In this document: positions 21,641 to 33,487 of the stretch, one piece after another
Numbering within the stretch: the first letter of the stretch is position 1
How the letters are laid out: the number at the start of each line of letters is the position of its first letter
Assembly: GCA_032622095.1 (NCBI GenBank)
Contig: CP136066.1
Location: forward strand, 191,510,816 to 191,574,815
DNA: 64,000 nucleotides
Origin: Siphonodentalium dalli
Lineage: Eukaryota; Mollusca; Scaphopoda; Gadilida; Siphonodentaliidae
Reading direction: 5' to 3'
The notes under the pieces: generated by a model
Told to the model about the DNA's origin: nothing
Database searches by the model: none
What the model saw: the letters and a program-made list of their open reading frames with translations, nothing else
Made by a program: the position numbers and the translations under genes

Positions 21641-24600
21641 AATAGTGGTACTCTTGCACCCCCCCTGGCACTTAACTTCACCCCACTCATTTTGTTCCTT
21701 ATTATGTTCTTCAACTTTTAAGCAATGTTAACAAGAAAACAAAGTGGCCGTGTAGACTCCAGACAATATGGCGTCCATCATGGCCGCCGTTTTTCAGACC
21801 AAACCCTAATTCAGTTTCATGCTAATTATAGCGGGAAAATCTAGTAAAATGTATACAAATGTATATATTTTCGTAAAGCTAAGACATAATGACACTTTAT
21901 TGGGCCGAAATTGAAACTCACCATCCAAGATGGCCGCCAAAATGGCCGCCGGAAGTTGAAAATATGACATTTTTTCACAAATATCTTCTAGATCAATTTA
22001 TGCTGTTTGGAACTAGTTGAGCAATGCAACTTTATTTTGTGTTTTGTATATTAACTAATCATTGGAGCAATTACATATGCAATTATTGGGGTCCTAACCC
22101 CTTCCGATCCCTCAAAAAATAGATTTTACAATATGCGTTATAAAATTTCACAAAAAATCACAATTGGGATTCTAGTCATATTTCAACAAGAACTTAACAG
22201 AACTTTGTAATATAAGTGAGGCATATCATTACCTATGAATATTCCAAATCACTGGAACCAAAATTCTTACTTTGGCTCAAAATAGCTGCCAATATGGCCG
22301 CCATAATATGGAAAATGGTAAATATTACACCAGCGTGTCCTGCAATCGCTTACACGTTGTGGTTGATGTATAAAATTGGCTATTCTGCATTCTATACATT
22401 GGATACTAACATATCTGATGCACCATGGTTAATTGTTACTAATGTCACCACTGACTGACATCGTCAAAATTATAGGACTTTTCTCTAAAAAACTTGACAT
22501 AAATATTGGCAAAAATTTACTTTTCAGGTTTGGACCATTTTTTCAGGTAAAATATAACTATCTTTGGATTGAAAGGTGTTTATTGTTTTGGTCTATTTTA
22601 AATGTGTCACACTACGGTCTTTATAGACCAAATTGCTCAAGATGGCTTCCAAAATGGCAACCAAATTTGTAAAATGTAATTTTTTTTACATATATCCCGA
22701 ACATTCGCTGCATTATCCGAAAAGGTAGCAAATTGTGACTCACTTGGTTATTATACGTGTTAGTTAATTAACTGACAACTACATGTTCTATTCTGGTTGT
22801 CCCAGTTCCGTGTGGGGCATGACAAATTCATTTTAAAGTATGTAATTTTGCCGAGAACCTCTTTTGTGATTTTGGCCATATTTATCGAAAGGAAATGGGC
22901 AGAACTTTGAGACAGAACTGAGATGGACCATAATCTTTGGCTATTCTGGTCCATTATGATAAAATAAATGTCAACAGGATACAGTGTGGATGCCAAGATC
23001 ATAGCCAGGGAGTTAATCTATGATCATATGTGAGGTATATAGGTATACAGGGAGTTATTGTATGTCATGACTGATGTGAGTATGTATACAATGAGTGAGT
23101 ATATGGTTATGAGTGGGTTGTCCATGGTAAGATGCATCTAGGTACACAGGGAGAAGTCATGGTCAGGTGTGAGGTGAATCGGTATGCATGGAGTGACTGT
23201 ATGGTGTATGATTGTGTATATCCAATACGGGTGCACCCGGTGTGCCTGTATGGTCATTGGTGTGGTGTATGGATATAGCTACATGGTCATCTATGTGTTG
23301 ACTGTAAGGTCATGGTGGGATGTACATGTGTTGTCTTTATGATCATGGATGGGGTGTGTGGATAAATAGGGAGTGATTTTATGGTTACGGGTAATGTGTA
23401 TAGGTATACGTGGAGTGACTGTATGGTCATGATTGAATATGAATACCTGGAGTAAGCTGGGTGTGGACATTATTGAGCGTGGGACTATATAGGGAGTGCC
23501 CTTGTGGTAACGGGTGTGATGTATATTTATATATCTCGTGTATGTATTACCACTGGTGGGTGTATAGGGCTTAGCTGTATTATCATGGATGGCGTGTATG
23601 ATTATACAGTGAATTGCTGAATTATCATGTGTGAGGTGTATATGCAAGTATGGATTGTTTGAGTGGTCGTGTGTGCGGGTTTTTTATATCTGGAAGGGCT
23701 GAATGGCCATTAGTGAGGTTTACATGTATACATGGTGTGAATCTATGGTCTAGGGTGGGCTGCATATGTATATTGAATGGTTATATGACCATGTGTGTCG
23801 ACTAGGTATACAGGTAGTGACTGTATGGTTAATGGTGAGATGAGTACATGTAGGTATACAAGTAGTAACTGTATGATCATGGCTGGGTGTATTAGTATAT
23901 ATTGAGTGGCTATTCGGCTATGGTGTGACAAATAGGGATACAGGGAGTGACATGGGCAATGTTGAGGTGAATATGTATGGATTGACCATGATCATGTATG
24001 AATGTTTTGAATAGGTACACACGGGGTGGCATTATGGCCATAAGTTAGGTGAAGGAGTATACCAGGTGACATGGGTGAGGGTATGTATATGAAGCGAGTG
24101 GCTAATATGGCAATTGGTGAGGTGCATATGTATACCGGAGTGACTTTATGGTCATTGTTGTGGTGTTGATATATATATATTGATTGTCTATTTGAACATG
24201 CGTTTGGTGAATAGGTATACAGGGGATGACCGTATGGCCAATGGTGAGATGAATGGGTATACCAGGAGTGACTATATGGTTATGGGTCATGTTTAGGAGT
24301 ATACCCGGTGTGCCTGCATTGTGGTTCGTGGCAGTATGGTCATCCGTGGTCATGGGTCAGGTGTACATGTATACAATGGGTCACTATATTGGTATGTATG
24401 TGGTGTTTATGTATATATGTAATGACTTTGTGATAATGGGTGGCTATCGCTTTCCGTGATATGACTCTCTGACATGACCTCTATATTGATTAACATATCC
24501 TTGAGTTATTGTGGAAAGCGATAGCCACCCAAGGTACACATGTACAACACACCCATTACCCCAGTCACTCCATACGTACATAAACACCACACAAATGACA

Positions 24601-26818
24601 ACATAGTTACCCACTTTATACACGCACACCTGATCATACAGCCATACTTGGTTATACCAGTACATACCACAAATGACGATACAGCCACGAGTCACCATGC
24701 ATGAACAACAGGTATACACCTACACCCGACACATGACCATATAGTCACTCTATGTATACATATTCACTACATTCACGACCATACAGTCACTCATTGTATA
24801 CATATTCACCTCACCATGGACCATACAGCCACTGCATGTATACCTATTCGCCATACCCATGACCATAGAGTCAATCCATATATACATGTGCACATCACCA
24901 ATGGTGAGCCCTTCCAGATATACTAATACCCGCACATACGACCACTCATAAGTTCCATACTTGCCATACTCATACAAGCCATCCATGATCATACATCTAC
25001 TCCCCATACACCACCGATGATAACACATCCACAACATATATAAATATACGTCCCACCGTTACCAACAGGGCACACCCTATATACCCACACATAATTCATG
25101 GCCATACAATAACGCCATGTATACCAATTATCCTCATCTATGGTCATAGAGTAACTCCCTGGCTGCCATCTTGGCTTCCACCCTGTATCCAGTTGATAAA
25201 TGTTTACCATAATGGGCCAGAATACCCACATGTCATGGTTCATCTCAGTTCCGTCTCGAAGTTCTGCCCATTTCCTTTCAATAATATGGCCAGAATCATA
25301 AAAGAGGTTCTCCCCAAAATTCCATACTGCAACTTTAAAATGAATTTGTCATGCCCCACACGGAACTGGGACAAACATAATAGAACGTAGTTGTCAGTTA
25401 ATTAACTAACACGTACAATAACCAAGTGAGTCACAATTTCCTACCCTTTTCGGATAACGCAGATAATAATGTTCGGGATATGTTAACTTTTAAAGACACG
25501 GTTGGCCTTGGCGGTGGGTATCCTGTGAAAATATCTCCACCCGTCAAAAACCGCCACAAACAGAAAGAACATCAAAATGTAGACAGACTTTGTCCGTATA
25601 CAAATAAGAAATATCGCATAAACAGTATGTTATGGTCCTATGTTTGACCATTGTTATGTAAACAAAAGCGTAAAAAGTTACTTTTCTGGTGTTTGTTTAT
25701 ATTATGATGGTAAACATAAAGAGCGTTCTTTGTTGTTGAATACCTGATATGGAACTAATAAAGAGCGTTTATGCCATTTGTGTGTGATTAGCCAGTAGCA
25801 TTGTGTTGTCTTCTGTAACACAACCAGACTCTTGCTTAGGTAAAATATAGTAGGTCTTTATGATAACATGCTGTATACGTGATGGTCATGGTATATATGA
25901 ACGGAACTGTATGCGTCTTACTGTTTTTATGTTTACGGTGTTTGGAACAAATATGAATATTTTCGAACATTAAGGCCGCACGTGCCTTTAACAAATTTGG
26001 TTGCCATTTTGGAAGCCATCTTGAGCAATTTAGTCTATAAACACCGTAGTGTGCCACATTTAAGATAGACCAAAACAATAAACACCTTTGATACCAAAGA
26101 TAGTTGCATTTTACTTGAACAAATGGTCGAACCCTGAAAAGTGAATTTTTGCCGATATTTATGTCAAGATTGTGAGAGAAAAATACAATATTTCTGGTGA
26201 TTTCCATGGTGACAATAGTAAAAATGATCCGTGGTGCATCAGACATGTTAGTATGCAATATATAGAATACAGATTAGCCAATTGTATATATCAACCACAA
26301 CTTGTAAGCGATTGCAGGACACCCTGGGGCAATATTTACCATTTTCCATATTTTGGCGGCCATTTTCGCAGCCATTTTGAGCCAAGGTAAGATTTTTGGT
26401 TCCAGATAGTTGGAATATTCATAGGTAATAATATGCCTCACTTACATTACAATGTTCTTTTCATTTCTTGTTGAAATGTGACTAGAATCCCAATTGTGAT
26501 TTTTTGTAATATTTTGTACCGCGTTCTGTAAAATCGAATTTTTGAGGGATCAGAAGGGGTAGGACCCCATTAATGGCATATTTAATTGCTCCAATGATTA
26601 GTTGATATACAAAATACAAAATAATGTCATATTACTCAACCAGTTCCAAACAGCATGAATTGATCTAGAAGATATTTGTGAAAAAATGTCTTATTTTCAA
26701 CTTCCGGCGGCCATTTTGCCGGCCATCTTGGATGATGAGTTTCAATTTGGCAAAAAAAAGAGTCATTATGTCTTAGCTTCACGAAAATATATACATTTGT
26801 ATACATATTACTAGATTT
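21627..26818. mobile_element. Large foldback element with 42-bp minisatellite in its arms
   Basis: The left arm (about 21838-24461) and right arm (about 24515-26818) are reverse complements around a spacer of about 50 bp. Landmarks appear in mirror order: CCGCCGGAAGTTGAAAATAT with AAGATGGCCGCC near 21930, CAAGATGGCTTCCAAAATGG near 22640, GTTAGTTAATTAACTGACAA near 22760, the minisatellite, and GGCTATCGCTTTCC next to the centre. Mirrors stand near 26700, 26010, 25395 and 24514. No transposase is found. Sequence from 21627 (AGTCCGGGAGCTAAT) to 21838 belongs to the family, because it also starts the copy at 34636, but it has no mirror on the right. Type is best described as foldback or long-TIR non-autonomous DNA. 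Confidence 0.75.
23000..25160. repeat. 42-bp minisatellite, inverted about 24.49 kb
   Basis: The unit is about 42 bp and reads, in minus orientation, GTATACATATTCACCACACC, then CATGACCATACAGTCACTCC. It is diverged but keeps period and key words. It is on one strand at 23000-24450 and on the other at 24520-25160, as part of the two arms of the foldback. Many short open frames on both strands translate it and are not genes. Confidence 0.8.
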
Positions 26819-26887
26819 TGTAGATCATAGGAAGATCATCTCCAGCTTTCATCGTGATGACTGGTATTGATTTTATGTTACGAAAAC

Positions 26888-27013
26888 CGCATATATAAGA
26901 GACTGCATTGGCATAACAATATGTACATTGATCTTGTAAACCAGCGCATTCTCTTATATATGCGAGGCGACCTATGGCCGACTCGCATATATAATATAAT
27001 GCACTGGCACAGG
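26888..27013. mobile_element. Truncated copy of the hairpin-ended MITE
   Basis: One full terminal hairpin (26941-27006, with CTTATATATGCGAGGCGACC and its mirror) is followed by CACAGGG. Only the inner half of the other hairpin (CGCATATATAAGAGACTGCA) remains on the left, and the A/T-rich core is mostly gone. The intact copies are at 28505 and 33198. Confidence 0.8.
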
Positions 27014-27320
27014 GCGTTTACGTTTATGGCACTACATAATTTTGATTATTAAAATGAAGAAAAAGCAGTGTGTGAAGTTTTAAAATAGTGTCATATTAAG
27101 ATAACGCTTAATACCTATTCCGGACATTCATTTTTCGAATCCAGAATTACGATGTTTACAAATGGCATAATTTGTTTTCGGGCCTCAAACGATGTGTTCG
27201 AATTATTGGCTCTGTCTGGTCCTAACTTACTGGACTCGTTTTCGCGATATAAACTGCGGACTCGTTTTAGATCCTCTATATATTATGTTACGGAACAAAA
27301 CTTTCATTATACATTTTCAG

Positions 27321-28311
27321 CACCATGCAGCCTCCCTGGATACACACTGGAAACGGATCCTGTCGTCTGCTGGAAATACAACGCCACCTATGTACTTTGG
27401 GTCGAGGCTGTTGCTTACTGCGAAGCCGATGGCGGACACTTGATCACGGTCCAAACAGCTGATATGCATACGTTCTTCAGAACTAAACTGAAATCAATTT
27501 CAGCAGGTACGTATGTGATCATTATCTGGAAAGAGGAATATGAGGTAGTTCAAGATCTTTGTTTATAATACTGCGGACTGGTAACATAGATGTCTGTATT
27601 GTCTCAACTGAGAAGTGTTTCTGTCTACGCAGCCATATTTACAGTTGGTTAACAATTATCGTACAACATACACATATTAAATAATTTATGTAATTTAATC
27701 AAGAAAGTGATGAGATCGAACTTATTAGTCGAATTCTGGGAGTTTTGATAGCAAGATATAAAGCGTTGTCATAATATTTCGCATTATGTCGGCCGAGTAT
27801 CATCCACAATAAAGATACTGTTTGTGTTTCCATTGTCCATTTACGGTGAATATTAAAGACCGGTTTGAAAACAAGCTTATGATTATTTTAGTCTCAGAAA
27901 GAGGTGGACAGATAGCCTTCTTTGGTAGTGTAAATTTAGACTCCACCCCCCCCCGTGAGCGGATCCGTTTTATCATCTCAACTCAACTTATTTCTAGTTG
28001 CACTCCCGTCGATACTAAATTAGAATTGTTCACATGATGCTGGATGCTCTCTTCATTCCAAAAATGTTGTTTGTACTAATACAATGAACATTTATATTAT
28101 AGGTTCGGCTTTCCTTGACGGGTTTTATGATGCAGGAACATGGAAGCTTCATGACGGATCACCGATGACCTATTTTTCTTGGCGATACAGCGAACCTGCC
28201 AGCAAGGCAACAAGTCAGTGTATCAAGTTCGCCAACCACTTCAACTTCGCTTGGAGAACGGTGAACTGTCTAACAGAGGAGAGACCAGTAGTCTGCCAGA
28301 TCGATCTGTAG
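27321..28311 (+). CDS. C-type lectin domain gene, two exons (27321-27506, 28103-28311)
   Basis: The first exon follows a TTTTCAG acceptor at 27320 and reads APCSLPGYTLE, CWKYN, WVEAVAYCEADGGHL. It ends at 27506 with the donor GCAG/GTACGT. The second follows ATTATAG at 28102 and reads GSAFLDGFYDAGTWKLHDG, FSWRYSEPAS, CIKFANHF, WRTVNC, VVCQIDL, with stop TAG at 28309-28311. Both boundaries are phase 1, so the frame joins cleanly across a 596-bp intron. The result is about 131 residues with six cysteines in the long-form CTLD pattern. The usual sugar/calcium motifs are altered: EPN/QPD is EPA and WND is WRT, so canonical calcium-dependent sugar binding is doubtful. A signal-peptide exon is expected upstream but was not found; a continuous open frame from ATG 27152 lacks a convincing signal. 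A possible AATAAA lies at 28340. Confidence 0.8.
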
Positions 28312-28339
28312 TCGCACTGGAAGGAGAGGAGTTAGACAG

Positions 28340-28345
28340 AATAAA
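28340..28345 (+). promoter_or_regulatory. Possible polyadenylation signal of the lectin gene
   Basis: AATAAA lies 29 bases after the lectin stop codon. Position and sequence fit, but such hexamers are common in AT-rich DNA. Confidence 0.4.
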
Positions 28346-28504
28346 AATAAGGGCGTCCACCGATATTTCACAAGGAACTTATACTATAAAACACAACTCT
28401 TGTAATATGGTCGTCCAGTGTATAATACTAATTTTGTAATACACATTTGTTTGTATGTACATTGTAGTATTCGATTTCTTTCAAGCAGTGTAGTTCTTAT
28501 ATGT

Positions 28505-28945
28505 GACCCGCCATATCAAATCCAGTCGTAAGTCGGGATTTTTTTACCATGTGCCAATGTATTCTCTTATATATGCGAGTCGACCATATGTCACCTCGCA
28601 TATATAAGAGTGCATTGGCCTAACAATGTTTTATCATTTTTTTTAAATAAATGTTTCTTACAATTTTTAGGACAAAAAATAAAAAACATCCATTACCCTG
28701 CAGGGAGCCCCACACAATTATAGAAGCATATAGAAGAGTGTCGTCTGCTCATGTTTGTCTGGGGCTCTGTATGGGTGAAATTATAAAATTGTTAAAGAAT
28801 ACAAGAAAAAATTATTAAAATTGTAAAAAATTGTTAGGCCAATGCATTCTCGTATATATGCGAGGCGACCTATGGTCGACTCGCATATATAAGAGAATGC
28901 ATTGGCACAGGGTAAAAAATCCAGATTTGATATGGCCGATTGGGG
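28505..28945. mobile_element. MITE with self-complementary (hairpin) termini, longest copy
   Basis: Each end is itself a palindrome of about 65 bp: 28554-28618 and 28839-28905, with arms of about 26 bases (CCAATGCATTCTC, then TTATATATGCGAG) around TCGACCATAGGTCGC. The two ends are also inverted copies of one another (TGTGCC outside, CTAACA inside). The inverted match goes on outwards through GGATTTTTTTACC and CCATATCAAATC to about 28511 and 28936. The core is A/T rich with short AAATTGTTAAAGAATG-like repeats. No coding sequence, so it must be moved by another element's enzyme. Confidence 0.8.
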
Positions 28946-28949
28946 TTCA

Positions 28950-29308
28950 GCATTAAGCCGTCTAAGGCGAAACGTTGGGGAAGAGAAATCGCCCGTGGGT
29001 TACTAAACATTGACATTGAGGTCATGCATCAAGGGCGAAGACAAAGAAAAAGAGAAGAACAAAAATAAAACCCACCCTTCCTTAAGAGAGTCATTGTTAC
29101 TCCCGCCGTTTGCCCGCGGTTGGTCGAAAATTGGAAAGTTCTCGCCTCCAAGGCGAAAAGTCGGGCAGGCAATGTCGATAACTCCTATAATAAACAACAT
29201 GAATCGACAGTAAATGATTTATTTGATCTCTACGGCGAGCCATACATTTACCGGCATTCAACTGAATATGAACTCTTTGTATTTGGGGGAGAATGGGTAC
29301 GTTTGTGT
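28950..29308. other. Non-coding spacer, locally less AT-rich
   Basis: Overlapping open frames of 60-90 codons on both strands have no recognisable domain. Nothing else seen. Confidence 0.4.
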
Positions 29309-29310
29309 CA

Positions 29311-31425
29311 AGTTCAAGTTCAAAGTTCAAAAGCTTTATTTATAAAGTCAGGCATTTTAAATTATAAACATGAGCATTAAGCTCTTAACTGACTTGTAAA
29401 ACAATGAATATGTACATAAACAGTAACGTGAATAAAACACAACCTATCTGAAAAATAAATTACATGTATATTAGCAAAAACTTTGTAAAAGACGAGTAAA
29501 ATCCCTGAGGACGGGTAGCCCTGACTGGATCAAAAGCGTAAGACACAAATTTGTATATTCATATACGGCACAGTAATGTGCACAACGAGTCCATATTTCA
29601 TTCCTGGATAACACGTTTTGTTCCATTCAGAGATACCTGACCAGAGAGTGCGGATTAAAATACAAAACATATGCATATAATTAGGATATCCTACAGGCAC
29701 TGCATTTACATTTAAAACCATTCCAGGTTTGTAACATACATTCAAAGTCTTACATCGTCTCTGCGGTTCTGCATGACTCTGGAAGAGAATTCCACACTTT
29801 AGGTGCCATGAATCTAAACGAGCTTAAACCGAAAGTAGTAGTATCAGGTGATGGCAGTTCCAGAGTGCTAATGTCCTTCTTTAGTATTTTGAAAACTGTG
29901 GGTGCCATAAGTCTGAGTCTTTGGAGATGTAGATGCTCACAGTTTGCAATCTTTAGGAGAAAGTCATAATCAGATGTGTAGTCATTATAGATAAAACGAA
30001 AGGATCTCTCCTGAATTTTCTCCAGCCTGTCCGTAGAGGACACACTGCAGAAATGCCAGGTAAGAGGGCAGTAATTAAAATTTGAGAGGATGAAAGATTT
30101 GAAGATACATTTTTTGCCTGAGAGGGTCAGCATATGTCCAAGTCTCTTTAAGACATTTAGCTGCCTTGATGACTTTGAACATAGCGAATCAATGTGAGTG
30201 TTAAACGTCAATTTACTGTCCATAGTTATACCGAGTAATTTCACTTTCTCGATACATGGGATAAGATGTGAAGCATTTATGCCAGTTATAGATTTACTTT
30301 TGGGACCCAATGATATTGCTTGAAACTTCTCTGGATTTGCCTTCATGCCATTTAGTGCGAACCACTCAATGAGATGAAGGCTATCAGATTCCAGAGTGCT
30401 CCGAACTACATCAGGGTCCTTGTGAGAGAAGGAAATTGTGTTATCGTCTGCATAATTATAAAGGGAGCAGTCCTACACAAAGCCGAAAATGTCATTCAGA
30501 AAGATGTTAAACATGGTGGGGCCCAGTATTGATCCCTGTGGTACACCCTTGGTGATGCACATCCAGGAACTCACACTGGAGAGCCAAGTTTAACGCATTG
30601 TCTGCGACCAGAAAGATAGCTCCCCATATAAGACACCGACTTTTCACAAAGATTATATGCACGTAGATTCTCTAACATAAGATCATGTGGTAGGCAATCA
30701 AAAGCCTTTGAAAGGTCCATCATTACAGCGGCAACACTTTCATGCTTATCAAGTACTCTGCGCCATTCTTCAGTGACACTTAACATTACGTCACTGCATC
30801 CATGATGCTTCCTAAAAGCTGAGAGAGCGGGGTTAAAAATAGATTCAAAATGCATTTGTAGCTGTGAATTTATCGCTTTCTCAAATAATTTTGATATAGT
30901 AGGTAAAATACTAACAGGCCTGTAGTTTTCCTTACTCAAAATATCATTTTTCTTGTGTATAGGTGTCACTTGAGCAACTTTAAGGCTATCCGGGAAAGCA
31001 ACGACAGACCGAGAGTGGTTAAAAAGATTACTCAAAGGCACGTGGATTGCTGAGTTACATATTTTTAGCATTTTTGCTGTGATACCATCAATGCCAGTAG
31101 CCTTTTTTGAATTTAGCTTACATATCTCTTTGGAGAAGAACTCTTCAGAGATTGGTTTCAGGCTAAAAGTCTCCGGCGAAATACAGTTCTCTTTGATTTT
31201 GACGATGCTTGGATGTTCCTTATTTACAGGATGGTTCATGGGTATATTTGATGCAACGTCAATAAGAAATGAGTTGAAAATTTCACAGACAGATTGTTGG
31301 TCAGTAATTTACTCACCATTTTCCAGTAATAATGTACTTGTTTTGGCTTTAAAGCCCTTATTTGTCAGAAATGGTTTGACAGTTGGCCAAAAATCAGCAG
31401 ATAATACTAAATTTACCGTACCTGT
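29311..31425 (-). mobile_element. Degenerate Jockey/CR1-like LINE, 5' truncated
   Basis: The element runs on the minus strand from a 5' truncation near 31425 to a 3' end near 29311. The 3' UTR (29749 to 29311) closes with AATAAA (complement of 29335-29340) and a short TTGAACTTTGAACTTGAACT tail. Tails of short tandem repeats in place of poly-A are usual in CR1/Jockey-type LINEs. Coding part is described separately. Confidence 0.8.
29750..31402 (-). pseudogene. LINE reverse transcriptase with disabling mutations
   Basis: From about 31402 the text reads ADFWPTVKPFL and NSFLIDVASNIP, then KATGIDGITAKMLK, VTPIHKKND, NYRPVSILPTISKLFEKAI, SAFRKHHGCSDVML and MMDLSKAFDCLPHDLML, which holds the first catalytic aspartate. 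After a frameshift near 30572 it continues [14 protein letters not shown] and YADDNTISFS, the catalytic YADD box, and then KLLGITMDSKLTFNTHID and the C-terminal region down to 29750. In-frame stops occur just before ITDQQSV (about 31315) and before DCSLYNYADD (about 30470). So all core RT motifs are present but the frame is broken at least three times. The apurinic endonuclease and ORF1 are missing. Confidence 0.85.
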
Positions 31426-31429
31426 GTGA

Positions 31430-32345
31430 TTTACAAGAAATTACATTACACCATTACATTATGGAGGTGAATAGTACTCGATAAATTTACGGTGTTTGTA
31501 ATGTTATAGTAAATAAATTATTGTTATGTTTGTAATTTTATAGTATATACATTAATATTATAGGGCCCAGGTTTTCTTGGTTTCCGTCCTCCAGTGCAAA
31601 AGTCGTGAAGGGCATTTGTTTGTATTGTCCGCCGCGGCAGACATTGTAAGTCGGGGAGAAATAGCAAAAACTGTTTTTCTGGGGAGAGAGACGTATACAC
31701 TGTACTTTGAAAAACGCATGTCGCAATTCCATTTTGATGTTTATAATGCAATAACATATGTTTACACTAACTCCGTTCCTACCACAACTGTGACGTGTGT
31801 GTATGCGATACAGAACTGTTGGTACCACATTCACTTGTTCATGCTATATATATACATGTATATTGCGGCATGGACAGAGGATGTATTTTTTACTATAAAT
31901 TTAATGTATATTCAGAATATTTAAACAAATGTCTGTTGTCCGACCAATCATAAACAAAGTGGTAACAACAAAACGTATGAGGTGTCTTTCGATTTTGCAT
32001 GTGTCTAAGGCATTTACGAGTTGCGTGATAAAGTCACCTTCTCCTGCCCATACCAGGACATCATTGTTATTGTCATTATGTTGTTTATAAAATGTAATTA
32101 ATGTCAATAAATAATTTAAAAGGACTGTTGCTACCATCCCAATAGCTTTCAGACAATCAGCTGAACTTTTCAAATAATCTCAAATATTAGGAGCACAAAG
32201 TTCATAATGAACTTCATGATCAATTAAAATGTTCGTATCAAATATTTAATATTATGTACCAATCGGCAAAGCCAATATAACATAGTCTGTGTAAATATGC
32301 CTTCATATGTTCATAATTATGTTCCTTAACTCTTACTTCATGTCA
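31430..32345. other. Non-coding stretch
   Basis: Overlapping open frames at 31524-31924 on both strands show no domain. Nothing further recognised. Confidence 0.45.
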
Positions 32346-32349
32346 ATTT

Positions 32350-32794
32350 ATTATAATAATAATAATGTATAGCATTTGTAAAGCGCCTATCCCATGAGGC
32401 CCAAAGCGCAGAATGTTTTACAATTATTACCCTGATGAGACTGAACATTCAGTAACCATCTACTGCTCTCCGGGGACAGGGGGATGAACAGCCGCGAGTA
32501 TGCCAGGATACCATATGGCTAGCATACTGACAAGATATTTCACTGCTCATTATCAGGTACCCCTGTAACGAATGGGTGGTGCAAAGCAGACACAGTACGA
32601 GCGGCCTTGCTCAAGGGTCACAACTTGGCGCGAGATTCAAACAGTGTACAATCCAACAATTGCACATCGCTCAAAGCGGCCAAGCCACTGTTGTATGGAA
32701 ACTCACAATAGACCACCAGCCAGCCGCGAACTCGCCTCGCTGTGTTGACAGCGAATACAAGTCCAGCGCGCTAACCACTGGACCACAGAGCCCC
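32350..32794 (-). mobile_element. tRNA-derived SINE
   Basis: On the minus strand the sequence starts GGGGCTCTGTGGTCCAGTGG, then TTAGCGCGCTGGAC, which matches a tRNA 5' half with an A box (TGGTCCAGTGG). A B-box-like GCGAGTTCGCGGC follows about 45 bases later (near 32731). A tRNA-unrelated body of about 350 bp ends in AGGCGCTTTACAAATGC and an ATTATTATTATTAT tail near 32352. No A-box-to-end open frame is expected. The tRNA of origin was not determined. The plus-strand open frame at 32576-32806 is antisense to it. Confidence 0.7.
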
Positions 32795-33197
32795 ACGAGT
32801 TTATAAAGTATTAAAGATACCCTATCCAATTTGACACAATGCAACCAACATCTGTAACTTTCCTACGCCGGAATATAATTAAATCGCACTCATGAGTATG
32901 AGATATCGACTTTCAAAAGAGGAAGTTATAAACGTTTTTTTCAGGCTTTCCGACATATTGCTTATGGACGATTTTGTGGATTTCTGCGATGCATGTGCGA
33001 TACGAATGATGGTGATTGCAAGTATTATTAAAGACATATTATGGACTTATTTCATTGAATACAAAATCAGTCAGTATCCAAACAGTATCCCCACTGGAAG
33101 AATGTAGCAAAGTACTAAGATTGTCGACAATTACAAATTCGACTGTACCATCTCAGAGAATACAACGGTTGAAATCCGCACTTACTGCTTAATACGG
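32795..33197. other. Non-coding spacer
   Basis: One open frame of 71 codons (32892-33107, plus) has no recognisable domain. Nothing else seen. Confidence 0.4.
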
Positions 33198-33487
33198 CCC
33201 TGTGCCAATGCATTCTCTTATATATGCGAGTCGACCATAGGTCGCCTCGCATATATAAGAGAATGCATTGGCTTAACACATATTAAAATGATAAAATTGT
33301 CAAAGAATGTAGAAAAATATTATAAAAAATGTTAAAAAATGCAAGATTTGTTTTTTAAATTGTTAAAGAATGTAAGAAAAAATGGTAAAAAGTGTTAAAA
33401 TTTTTTTTTTAGGCCAATGCATTTTCTTATATATGCGAGGCGACCTATGGTCGACTCGCATATATAAGAAAATGCATTGGCACAGGG
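33198..33487. mobile_element. MITE with hairpin termini, clean-ended copy
   Basis: It starts CCCTGTGCCAATGC and ends GCATTGGCACAGGG. The terminal palindromes are at 33205-33271 and 33414-33480 and match those of the copy at 28505. The core is about 140 bp and A/T rich with repeated GTTAAAGAATGTA-type words. TTAA stands five bases outside the left end and directly outside the right end, so a TTAA target is possible but not exact. Confidence 0.85.

Noticed and set aside
23291-24719. Several histidine/threonine- or tyrosine/methionine-rich frames
   Set aside because: They translate the 42-bp minisatellite, whose period is a multiple of three.
31079-31429. Plus-strand frame of 116 codons
   Set aside because: Antisense of the LINE reverse transcriptase.
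32576-32806. Plus-strand frame of 76 codons
   Set aside because: Antisense to the tRNA-derived SINE.
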